Positions 14,966-20,074 of a stretch of 20,074 nucleotides of DNA are shown here, in pieces. How positions within the stretch are numbered: the stretch's first letter is position 1; every line of letters starts with the position of its first letter. Origin of the DNA: a virus. Position numbers and translations under genes: made by a program. Location of the stretch: positions 1 through 20,074 of the IMG/VR virus record IMGVR_UViG_3300030389_000008. One strand, given 5' to 3'. The notes under the pieces are model-generated. The model had not been told where the DNA came from. It worked only from the letters and a program-made list of their open reading frames with translations, and searched no databases.

Positions 14966-16663
14966 ATGGCAAGTAGTGGAAATTTTCCTTTATGGTCACC
15001 TTTAATAAAAGGGGCAGTAAATTTAAGTAAAGGTAATACAAGATTTGATGGAACAACAAGTAGTAGAGGTTCTATGACAAGTTTTGCTGTACCTACTGGT
15101 ACAAAGTTTTATGTAGAATGTTTAGTAACTCACGCAACTGCTTATAATATTGTGTTTGGTGTAGCTAACCCAGAATTTAATGTAGGTGCTTATGATGAAA
15201 CAGATGCTACTATGAATGGTATATTATTTCGTGCTAACACAAGTAGTAGTTGGGATACTTGTTCTCTAACAAATGGAAGTCGAGGAAGTTTTGGCTCTAA
15301 TGTAGGACAAACATCTGCTAGAGTTTTAGCTATGACTGTAAACAGAGTAGACAATGAAATAAAAATGTATTTAGATAATAGTTTAAAACATACAATATCT
15401 ATCTCTGCTACAGAAGTATATCATATTGTTTGTTCTTTTGTAGGTGGCTCTAATTCATCAATACATATGAACATAAATTGTGGACACGACTCAACTGGAG
15501 CTGGTGATTTTAGTGCTGGTAGTGCAACAGATGAAAATGGTTTTGGTGATTTTCAATATTCACCACCATCAGGATTTTTAGCACCATCATCAGCTAACTT
15601 ACCTATATCAGATGACATAGATCCAGCACAAACTGATGACGACATACCAATCAAGCAATTTAATGCAGTTGCTTATACTGGTAATAGTAGTTCAAGAACA
15701 ATAACAACAAATATGCAACCAGATTTAGTATGGATTAAATCAAGAAGTAATGCTAACGTTAACGAACTTTATGATAGTACAAGAGGTGCAACAAAAAGAT
15801 TACAGTCTAATGCCACTAATGCTGAAGATACTAGGTCAAGTGAATTAACTGGTTTTTCTAGTAGTGGTTTTACATTAGGTTCTAGTACATTTGGTGGAAC
15901 TAATTATAATAGTTATACATATGTTGGGTGGTCGTGGAGAGCAAATGGGGGAGTGACCAGCTCGAACACAGATGGAGATGTTACTAGTACGGTTCAAAGC
16001 AATACTAAGGCTGGGTTCTCTATAGTTCAATATGTCGGCAATAGAAGTGGTAATGGAACTTCAACTGTTGGACATGGTTTAGGAGGTGTTCCCGATATGT
16101 TTATAACAAAACCTACTTCACATTCAGGAAGATGGTATGTTTGGCATAAAGGAATGAGTGGTGCTAGTTATATGTTAGAACTCAATTCGGATGGTGCAGA
16201 ACAAGATAAATCTGTTAACGGAGCTATGTCTTTGCCCACTTCAAGTGTTTTTGATATTACTTGGACAGAGGGTTTGGGAGAAAATGGAGAAACACATATT
16301 GGTTACTTCTGGAGGTCAATAGAAGGTTACAGTAAGTTTGGAAAATTTGTTGGTAGTGGTTCAGAAACAAATTCACCTTTCATCAATCTAGGGTTCAGAC
16401 CTAGAATGGTATTTTGTAAAAATATTGGAGCAAGTGAAGCATGGGTGGTAGCAGATACAGCTAGAAGTACATTTAATCCAGTTGATAAAATATTAAAATG
16501 GAATAATGCAAATACTGAAGCTTCTGGTGCTACTTATGCTATCGATATAGTTTCTACTGGTTTTAAAATTAGGACTTCATGGGAAGGTTGGAACCAAAAT
16601 GGTAAAACAATAATCTATGGTGCATGGGGAGACGTTCCTGCAAAGTATGGAAATACATTTTAA
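14966..16663 (+). CDS. Tail fibre protein, C-terminal part of split gene
   Basis: This 565-residue protein starts five bases after the lectin gene with GGGAG about nine bases upstream. Residues 6-16 (NFPLWSPLIKG) look like the stretch that follows DSPT in single-gene relatives. Residues about 35-205 are SPRY/B30.2-like (FYVECLVTHA, MTVNRVDNEIKMYLDNSL, GDFQYSPPSGFLAP). From 229 there are repeats of a fibre module: AYTGNSSSRTITT, QPDLVWIKSRSNANVNELYD, STRGATKRLQSN and a YVGWSWRANGG segment; then FSIVQYVGNRSGNGTSTVGHG with VPDMFITK; then a third round with LGFRPRMVFCKNIGASEAW. Each round suits glycan binding. The C-terminus is compact. Confidence 0.8.
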   Translation: MASSGNFPLWSPLIKGAVNLSKGNTRFDGTTSSRGSMTSFAVPTGTKFYVECLVTHATAYNIVFGVANPEFNVGAYDETDATMNGILFRANTSSSWDTCSLTNGSRGSFGSNVGQTSARVLAMTVNRVDNEIKMYLDNSLKHTISISATEVYHIVCSFVGGSNSSIHMNINCGHDSTGAGDFSAGSATDENGFGDFQYSPPSGFLAPSSANLPISDDIDPAQTDDDIPIKQFNAVAYTGNSSSRTITTNMQPDLVWIKSRSNANVNELYDSTRGATKRLQSNATNAEDTRSSELTGFSSSGFTLGSSTFGGTNYNSYTYVGWSWRANGGVTSSNTDGDVTSTVQSNTKAGFSIVQYVGNRSGNGTSTVGHGLGGVPDMFITKPTSHSGRWYVWHKGMSGASYMLELNSDGAEQDKSVNGAMSLPTSSVFDITWTEGLGENGETHIGYFWRSIEGYSKFGKFVGSGSETNSPFINLGFRPRMVFCKNIGASEAWVVADTARSTFNPVDKILKWNNANTEASGATYAIDIVSTGFKIRTSWEGWNQNGKTIIYGAWGDVPAKYGNTF

Positions 16664-16684
16664 TAATTTAGGAGGTGAAATAAT

Positions 16685-17329
16685 ATGTGGGGATATGTAA
16701 AAAATAACAAAGTTCAGGAGATTATTAAATATCCAAGAACATTTATAGACACAGCAAACAATATCAAACACCCAAGAGCAATATTTAATACTTGGACTTG
16801 GGAACAACTTAACACAATAGGAATTTATGAAGTTGTAGATAGTGGAACAAAGGGAGAAGATAAATTTGAGTACACGTCACAAGCTCAATATAGCTTTAGT
16901 TCTAAAAATAAAAATATTACTACCAGCTACACAATTACAGCAAAAGCATTAGATGATAGTGAAGCAAAAGATGAAGATGGTAAAAATATTTTAGATGCTG
17001 ATGGAAACAAGGTTATTAATTATGGTTTAAAAACACAAGCTATAGAGCAAACTAAAAGAACAGCAAATAGCCTTATAAGTCGTTTTAACTGGCTTGTAGA
17101 AAGATCAATATATGATAGTAGTAAAACTATACCAGATGCAGTTAAAACTTATGTAGCATCTATTAGAACCGATTGTGAAGAGATTGAAACAGCTATCAAA
17201 GGTGCAACAACAATGAAAAAATTTAAAGCATTGTATGATGACGAATACAACGAAGATGGAACAATTAAAACCCAGAACAGAATGGGAAGGTGGACAAATG
17301 ATAAAACAGTTAAAGAATATATTAGGTAA
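16685..17329 (+). CDS. Fibre-associated protein, possible fibre assembly chaperone
   Basis: This 214-residue protein has the ribosome site AGGAGGTG at 16670-16677. The start MWGYVKNNKVQEIIKYPR and then HPRAIFNTWTWEQLNTIGIYEV match a pattern common in marine phages directly after fibre genes (M.G.....I..I...P......G...P..IF..W....L..IGI...). A beta segment (Tyr-Ser-Phe, Thr-rich) follows, and residues about 115-175 form a helix bundle (QAIEQTKRTANSLISRFNWL; VASIRTDCEEIETAIKGA). The N-terminal part resembles fibre accessory/assembly proteins. A chaperone role is inference from location. Confidence 0.55.
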   Translation: MWGYVKNNKVQEIIKYPRTFIDTANNIKHPRAIFNTWTWEQLNTIGIYEVVDSGTKGEDKFEYTSQAQYSFSSKNKNITTSYTITAKALDDSEAKDEDGKNILDADGNKVINYGLKTQAIEQTKRTANSLISRFNWLVERSIYDSSKTIPDAVKTYVASIRTDCEEIETAIKGATTMKKFKALYDDEYNEDGTIKTQNRMGRWTNDKTVKEYIR

Positions 17330-17396
17330 AATTAAAAATTTATTTAAAAGAAAAAAGAAAAAAAGAGGTAGACCAGCAAAGTTTAGGAGTTATTAG
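17298..17396 (+). CDS. 32-residue microprotein with AT-hook-like motif
   Basis: ATG 17298 starts within the 3' end of the previous gene (32-base overlap), with AAGG seven bases upstream, and ends at TAG 17394-17396. The TAG overlaps the GTG start of the next gene. The first 20 residues (MIKQLKNILGKIKNLFKRKK) can form a basic amphipathic helix. They are followed by KKRGRPAKFRSY. RGRP flanked by basic residues is the AT-hook core that inserts in the minor groove of A+T-rich DNA. It has no acidic residues. It could bind DNA or act on the membrane next to the lysis genes. Full use of the gap between two genes, with coupling at both ends, supports it as real. Confidence 0.6.
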   Translation: MIKQLKNILGKIKNLFKRKKKKRGRPAKFRSY

Positions 17397-17632
17397 TGAC
17401 TATAGATCCTTTTCTAGTTTGGAATATAGTATTGTCTTTTATAGTAGTACCCTTTGGGTGGGCGTTTGGAAAAATGTTTGCAGAGGTGAAAAGATTGCAA
17501 ATTCTTTTAAACAGAACTAGAGAAGATTATGCAACAAAATCTGAACTACAAAACGAAACCAGAGAAATAAAAGATTTGATTCTTAGAATAGAAAACAAGT
17601 TAGATAGGTTTATAGAAAAGAATAATGGTTGA
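17396..17632 (+). CDS. Small membrane protein with coiled coil (holin-like candidate)
   Basis: This 78-residue protein starts at GTG 17396, with AGGAG upstream and TAG/GTG overlap with the microprotein. Residues 6-28 (FLVWNIVLSFIVVPFGWAF and following) form one membrane helix. Residues about 32-75 are a charged helix with heptad spacing (VKRLQILLNRTREDYATKSE, then IKDLILRIENKLDRFIEK), consistent with a coiled coil. Short proteins with an N-terminal TM and C-terminal coiled coil occur in phage lysis and tail regions, and are variously named holin-like or DUF2730-like. It overlaps the next gene by eight bases. Pinholin, spanin-like or structural roles remain open. Confidence 0.6.
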   Translation: MTIDPFLVWNIVLSFIVVPFGWAFGKMFAEVKRLQILLNRTREDYATKSELQNETREIKDLILRIENKLDRFIEKNNG

Positions 17633-18266
17633 ACCAGTTACAATCCTTACTGGATTGGCATTAGTTAAGAAAAGTGTCGACTTCGTAAAACAACAGATAG
17701 AAACTTGCAACGATATTGGTGATATTATTGGTCATATAGATAAAGCTATGACTGGTGAACAACAATTAATAAAAGCTAGAAATAAATCTGGTGCAGATCC
17801 ATTTGCGATTGGTACAGTTGCTCAAGAGATAATTGACGTCAAGATAGCCAGAGAAAATTTAAATGAGTTAAAAAATCTTGTGAATTTAAGGTTTGGGCAT
17901 GGAACATGGGAGTTTATTTTACAAGAAAGAAAAAAAAGAATTGATGCACAAAAACAAGCTATAAAGGAAGAAAAAGCAAGAAGATTAAAAAAACGTCAAG
18001 AGATAGAAGAATATATAAAATACGGATTTATAACTATAGCAGTAATATTATTTTTAGGAGTTGCTGTTGCTGTGACTATGAAATTTTTTGTATCAGTTTC
18101 ACAACCTATACACGCACACGAAATGGAATATGATGATGGTAGCTGTCTTGTTTACAATCCTAAATGGTGGCTAATGTGTTTAAATGAAGGACGAGAAATA
18201 ACTGATACTGAATTATATTTACAATATAAAAAAGAACAAAATAATTGGATAATAAAAAAAGATTGA
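17625..18266 (+). CDS. Marine phage membrane protein, unknown function
   Basis: This 213-residue protein is in a family I recall from many marine phage genomes near fibre or lysis genes. Its pattern is an N-terminal helix (PVTILTGLALVKKSVDFVKQ), 'A...E....K.A......L...V...G...W..IL..Q...R', and a highly basic stretch before the TM. Here: IARENLNELKNLV (74-86), GHGTWEFILQERKKRI, and a 110-130 KR-rich helix. One membrane helix spans about 133-156. About 57 residues follow, with Cys174 and Cys185 and a Trp-rich segment NPKWWLMCL. By the positive-inside rule the N-terminal half is cytoplasmic and the C-terminus periplasmic. It may be a virion or lysis component; not assigned. Confidence 0.65.
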   Translation: MVEPVTILTGLALVKKSVDFVKQQIETCNDIGDIIGHIDKAMTGEQQLIKARNKSGADPFAIGTVAQEIIDVKIARENLNELKNLVNLRFGHGTWEFILQERKKRIDAQKQAIKEEKARRLKKRQEIEEYIKYGFITIAVILFLGVAVAVTMKFFVSVSQPIHAHEMEYDDGSCLVYNPKWWLMCLNEGREITDTELYLQYKKEQNNWIIKKD

Positions 18267-18290
18267 ACCTATAAAATATATTCTTATAAT
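18263..18290 (+). promoter_or_regulatory. Candidate sigma-70-type promoter before the lysozyme
   Basis: TTGAAC (18263-18268) and a perfect TATAAT (18285-18290) are separated by 16 bases. They lie at the end of the membrane-protein gene and in the 133-base gap before the lysozyme, the longest gap between genes before the 3' end. It would give transcripts with a leader of about 100 bases for lysozyme and holin. The -35 matches consensus at four of six positions. In A+T-rich DNA, a match like this can arise by chance. Confidence 0.5.
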
Positions 18291-18332
18291 GGTATTGAAG
18301 TAATAATCACATCTTCATTTGATTTGGGGGTT

Positions 18333-18361
18333 GTATTAAAAATAAATCTGGTATTAAAAAT
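18333..18361 (+). repeat. Two 11-base direct repeats in the lysozyme leader
   Basis: GTATTAAAAAT occurs at 18333-18343 and again at 18351-18361, 18 bases apart start to start, and flanked by GGGGG (18326-18330) and CCCC (18371-18374). The repeats could be a binding site pair or part of a leader RNA with a distant G-C clamp. The lysozyme ATG at 18400 has no clear Shine-Dalgarno sequence. Confidence 0.55.
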
Positions 18362-18399
18362 TAATATGATCCCCATAAAAATAAAAATAGTGTAATAAA

Positions 18400-18855
18400 A
18401 TGAATTTAGAAAAATTAAAACAAGAAATTAAATTTGAAGAAGGTGTTATGTATGAAATATATAATGACCATTTAGGATATAAAACTTTTGGTATAGGTCA
18501 TTTGTGCAGACCAACTGATCCAGAGAATGATATGGAAGTAGGGACTGAAATTTCTGAAGAAAGAGTAAATGAGTGTTTTGAAAATGATTTAGATATAGCT
18601 TTAGGAGATGCTCAAGTTTTTTGCAAAGATATGGACATAGACGAAAACGCACAAGAGTGTATTGTTCACATGGTCTTTCAATTAGGATTAACTAGATTAA
18701 ATAAATTTGTAAAATTTAAAAAAGCATTACAAGAAAACGATATTCAAGAAGCTATAAATCAAATGAAAGATAGCAAGTGGTATAATCAGACAACTAATAG
18801 AGCAAACAGACTAATAGAAAAAATGGGTAAAAGTATATCGAAAGAAAACACATAG
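18400..18855 (+). CDS. Endolysin, T4-type lysozyme (glycoside hydrolase family 24)
   Basis: This 151-residue protein is a muramidase that cleaves the peptidoglycan glycan chain. The catalytic triad is visible: Glu14 in FEEG, Asp23 in YNDHLGY and Thr29 in KTFGIGHL, with exactly the spacing of T4 lysozyme (Glu11, Asp20, Thr26). The C-terminal helical lobe includes ECIVHMVFQLGLTRLNKF and WYNQTTNRANRLIEKM, matching the 'N..FQ.G......F......' and 'W....P.R......' positions, although Pro is replaced by Asn/Thr. Length is close to T4 lysozyme (164). No signal peptide is seen, so it should need the holin for release. The start lacks a clear ribosome site; the downstream gap is nine bases. Confidence 0.9.
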   Translation: MNLEKLKQEIKFEEGVMYEIYNDHLGYKTFGIGHLCRPTDPENDMEVGTEISEERVNECFENDLDIALGDAQVFCKDMDIDENAQECIVHMVFQLGLTRLNKFVKFKKALQENDIQEAINQMKDSKWYNQTTNRANRLIEKMGKSISKENT

Positions 18856-18864
18856 GTAAAAGAA

Positions 18865-19260
18865 ATGGCAATAACATCTTTAATAGCACCAGCTACAAAA
18901 TTAATTGGTAAATTTGTAAAAGACAAAACTAAACAAATGGAATTGGCTCACGAGATCAGCACAATGGCTGAGAAACACAGTCAAGAGTTAGCACTAGCAC
19001 AAATAAAACTGAACACCGAGGAAGCTAAAGGTAACTGGTTTCAGTCTTCTTGGCGACCTTTAATTGGCTGGATAGCTGGTTTTTCTTTAGGTATAAATTA
19101 TCTTATTTCACCTATATGTGCTGGTTTTGGTATAAATATTCCTCAAGCTGATATGTCAGTAATAATGCCTTTAATATTAGGTATGCTAGGAATGGGAGGA
19201 TTGCGTTCCCTAGATAAAATTAAAAAAGTAGATACTAAAGGAAGTGTAGGTAAAAAATAG
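18865..19260 (+). CDS. Holin, 3TM / gene-transfer-release type
   Basis: This 131-residue protein resembles the 'holin of 3TMs, for gene-transfer release' family. Residues 20-55 are a charged helix (KQMELAHEISTMAEKHSQEL). SSWRPLIGWI (61-70) opens the first TM (about 65-86), a short loop follows, and a second hydrophobic segment spans about 98-113, ending in GMGGLRSLDKIKK. W-R-P before the TM and 'LGM.G.R..DK.K' at the end are family marks. Holins form lesions in the inner membrane that let the lysozyme out. It directly follows the lysozyme gene. Its last codons are GGT AAA AAA TAG, and an open frame continues in the -1 frame. Confidence 0.85.
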   Translation: MAITSLIAPATKLIGKFVKDKTKQMELAHEISTMAEKHSQELALAQIKLNTEEAKGNWFQSSWRPLIGWIAGFSLGINYLISPICAGFGINIPQADMSVIMPLILGMLGMGGLRSLDKIKKVDTKGSVGKK

Positions 19261-19412
19261 AAAAAGAAAAAAATGAAACACAAGATATATATACAGATGA
19301 GAAACTATTAGGAACAGATAATGCGTGGAGTGATAAAGATAAAGTAGATACAAAAAAAGAAAATAAAAAAACTTTTTATGATGATTTTAATTATGTATAT
19401 TATAGTAAATAA
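19257..19412 (+). other. Start-less open frame after the holin
   Basis: From 19257 to TAA 19410-19412, 51 codons are open in the -1 frame of the holin. No ATG, GTG or TTG is in this frame after its preceding in-frame stop (TAA 19251-19253). The translation is hydrophilic and ends KKTFYDDFNYVYYSK, with an acidic/lysine mix (TDEKLLGTDNAWSDKDK) that looks protein-like. It could be expressed by -1 slippage on the AAAAAA run at the holin end (19252-19257), by initiation at ATA 19257 (AGG six bases upstream), or not at all. A start-less frame of this size can arise by chance in A-rich DNA. Confidence 0.4.
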
Positions 19413-19426
19413 CAAAGGAGATTAAT

Positions 19427-19525
19427 ATGCCTTATCATTATGGTAGAGGAACACAATCAAAAGGAATGAAGAAAAAAGGTAAGAAGAAAAAGAAAAAAAA
19501 TAAAATGAGAATGAAGAGAAGATAA
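19427..19525 (+). CDS. Lysine-rich microprotein (MPYHYG type)
   Basis: This 32-residue product has a strong AAAGGAG seven bases before ATG 19427 and ends at TAA 19523-19525, overlapping the next ATG (TAATG). The sequence opens MPYHYGRGTQSKG and then has a nearly continuous Lys/Met/Arg tract, with 18 Lys/Arg and no acidic residue. Very short MPYHYG-type proteins with a Lys-rich tail are, from recall, frequent in marine phage genomes. Its function is unknown; it may bind nucleic acid. Despite its size, the ribosome site and coupling support it as a real gene. Confidence 0.75.
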   Translation: MPYHYGRGTQSKGMKKKGKKKKKKNKMRMKRR

Positions 19526-19707
19526 TGGTTAAAGTTGCATCAATAAAAAACATCATTAAGGATTTAAAACCTAGACAACAGAAAACTATGCGATCACACG
19601 CTAGACACCATAGTTTAAAACACATGAGGTCTATGGCTAATGCAATGAAAAAAGGTGCTACATTTGGTCAGGCTCACACCAAAGCTATGAGGTCAGTAGG
19701 CAAATGA
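19525..19707 (+). CDS. Small basic His-rich protein
   Basis: This 60-residue protein starts at the TAATG junction with the microprotein. It contains LKPRQQKTMRSHARHHSLKH (14-33), then MRSMANAMKKGATFGQAHTKA and VGK at the C-terminus. The 'R.Q.TM..H..HH...HM..M...M..G..F..AH..A...VG' pattern is one I recall in small proteins of marine phages. It is predicted to be helical. The His/Lys/Arg density and the AH-K-A end suggest nucleic acid or metal binding, which is inference. The stop (TGA) overlaps the next ATG. Confidence 0.75.
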   Translation: MVKVASIKNIIKDLKPRQQKTMRSHARHHSLKHMRSMANAMKKGATFGQAHTKAMRSVGK

Positions 19708-19838
19708 CTGGTTTCACTACAACTGCTACCATATCGGAACTAATTAACAAAAGACCTATTAAAAGAAAAAGAAAACGATCTAAAACACGCAATAAAAAAG
19801 TTTTAAGAGCCACACAGAAACTTTTAAGACTTTCCTAA
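19704..19838 (+). CDS. Small arginine/lysine-rich protein
   Basis: A 44-residue frame begins at ATGA (19704), overlapping the previous stop, and ends at TAA 19836-19838. It has MTGFTTTATISELINKRPIK, then a KRKRKRSKTRNKK stretch and a helix VLRATQKLLRLS. Seventeen of 44 residues are Lys/Arg and one is acidic. No homologous family is recognised. It completes a run of three basic small genes (19427-19838) before an intrinsic terminator, so it is likely the last gene of the late transcript. Confidence 0.65.
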   Translation: MTGFTTTATISELINKRPIKRKRKRSKTRNKKVLRATQKLLRLS

Positions 19839-19859
19839 TACTTTTACCCTAAATAAGAA

Positions 19860-19895
19860 ACCCTAGCTGTGTTAAGGCTAGGGTAATTATTATTA
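19860..19895 (+). terminator. Intrinsic terminator at the end of the late operon
   Basis: ACCCTAGC (19860-19867) pairs with GCTAGGGT (19877-19884) around a nine-base loop, followed by AATTATTATTATT. The eight-base stem is perfect. The tail is T-rich but interrupted by A, so termination may be moderate. It lies 22 bases after the last supported gene, and no gene is seen after it in the window. Confidence 0.75.
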
Positions 19896-20074
19896 TTAAG
19901 TGATTTATATTTATTAAGGAGAAGATAAATCAATATTAATATAATCCCAAGAGATAAAAAAAACAACTGTCTCTTAAATAGCAAACTTAAAATTATTTTA
20001 TATAATTATGAAAATAAGTGTTGAATAACCTAAAAATTCTGCTAGGTTATTAATAATGAAGATATTTAATAATA
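19896..20074 (+). other. Non-coding tract with inverted repeats
   Basis: No convincing gene is seen. Three further inverted repeats occur: TGATTTAT (19901-19908) with ATAAATCA (19925-19932), whose loop holds AAGGAG; AAGAGA (19949-19954) with TCTCTT (19970-19975); and AATAACCTA (20024-20032) with TAGGTTATT (20043-20051), a nine-base perfect stem. A TATAAT at 20001-20006 lacks a clear -35. The tract could be a regulatory boundary between the late region and another module, or a structured leader RNA for a gene beyond the window. Confidence 0.5.

Noticed and set aside
16685-17329. Anti-defence or enzymatic role for the 214-residue fibre-adjacent protein
   Set aside because: No catalytic motif is visible, and the N-terminal pattern plus location fit a fibre accessory protein better.
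19275-19316. 13-codon ATG frame after the holin
   Set aside because: It is too short, has no ribosome site, and runs inside the longer start-less frame. Nothing suggests it is a gene.
20001-20006. TATAAT as a promoter near the right edge
   Set aside because: No -35 element at proper spacing and no gene in the remaining 68 bases; it is only mentioned within the non-coding tract.
19929-20025. Open frame behind the AAGGAG at about 19917, starting at ATC
   Set aside because: It would need a very rare start codon. The translation is a Lys/Asn/Ile-rich string expected by chance in A+T-rich DNA.
1-20074. tRNA genes, CRISPR arrays, integrase, insertion sequences or attachment sites
   Set aside because: None was seen. 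Gaps between genes are too short for tRNAs except at 18267-18399 and 19839-20074, and neither shows a cloverleaf. There are no spaced repeat arrays or transposase-like proteins.

Overview
The window is a contiguous piece of the late (structural and lysis) region of a tailed double-stranded DNA phage with a long non-contractile (siphovirus-type) tail. All supported genes are on the + strand, packed with 1-4 base overlaps (TAATG and ATGA junctions). The DNA is strongly A+T rich (about one third G+C by eye) and arginine is mostly written AGA. Many starts have clear AGGAG-type ribosome sites. Low G+C, fibre proteins of a type familiar from marine viromes, and small basic proteins typical of marine phages suggest a virus of a low-GC marine bacterium. 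Strong Shine-Dalgarno use argues for a proteobacterial host rather than a Bacteroidetes one. The host itself is inference.

Layout: (1) Head, 1-4595: 3' part of the portal gene, three very basic small proteins, a Mu F-like head morphogenesis protein, a scaffold, the major capsid protein, a compact intrinsic terminator and a small Lys/Pro-tailed protein. (2) Neck and tail, 4595-9050: connector, neck/tail completion protein, tail terminator, a 52-residue protein, tail tube protein, tail assembly chaperone with a textbook -1 frameshift site (A AAA AAC) giving a longer fusion product, and the tape measure. (3) Tail tip and fibres, 9047-17329: two minor tail proteins, a J-like tip/hub protein of 960 residues, a fibre, a lectin-like fibre apparently split into two genes, and a fibre-accessory protein. 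(4) Lysis and small membrane proteins, 17298-19260: an AT-hook-like microprotein, a TM plus coiled-coil protein, a membrane protein with a C-terminal domain, a T4-type lysozyme and a 3TM-type holin. (5) 3' end, 19257-20074: a start-less open frame, three basic microproteins, an intrinsic terminator and a 190-base non-coding tract with further inverted repeats.

The genes work together as one assembly line: procapsid built on scaffold and portal, neck and tail completed, tail length set by the tape measure, host recognition by tip and lectin fibres, and release by holin plus lysozyme. Terminase and replication genes are not in the window. I see no integrase, tRNA, CRISPR array or insertion sequence. 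No clearly new defence or counter-defence system is visible. The most interesting items are the frameshift site, the start-less frame after the holin, the split lectin fibre, the pair of related mini-proteins, and the AT-hook-like microprotein.
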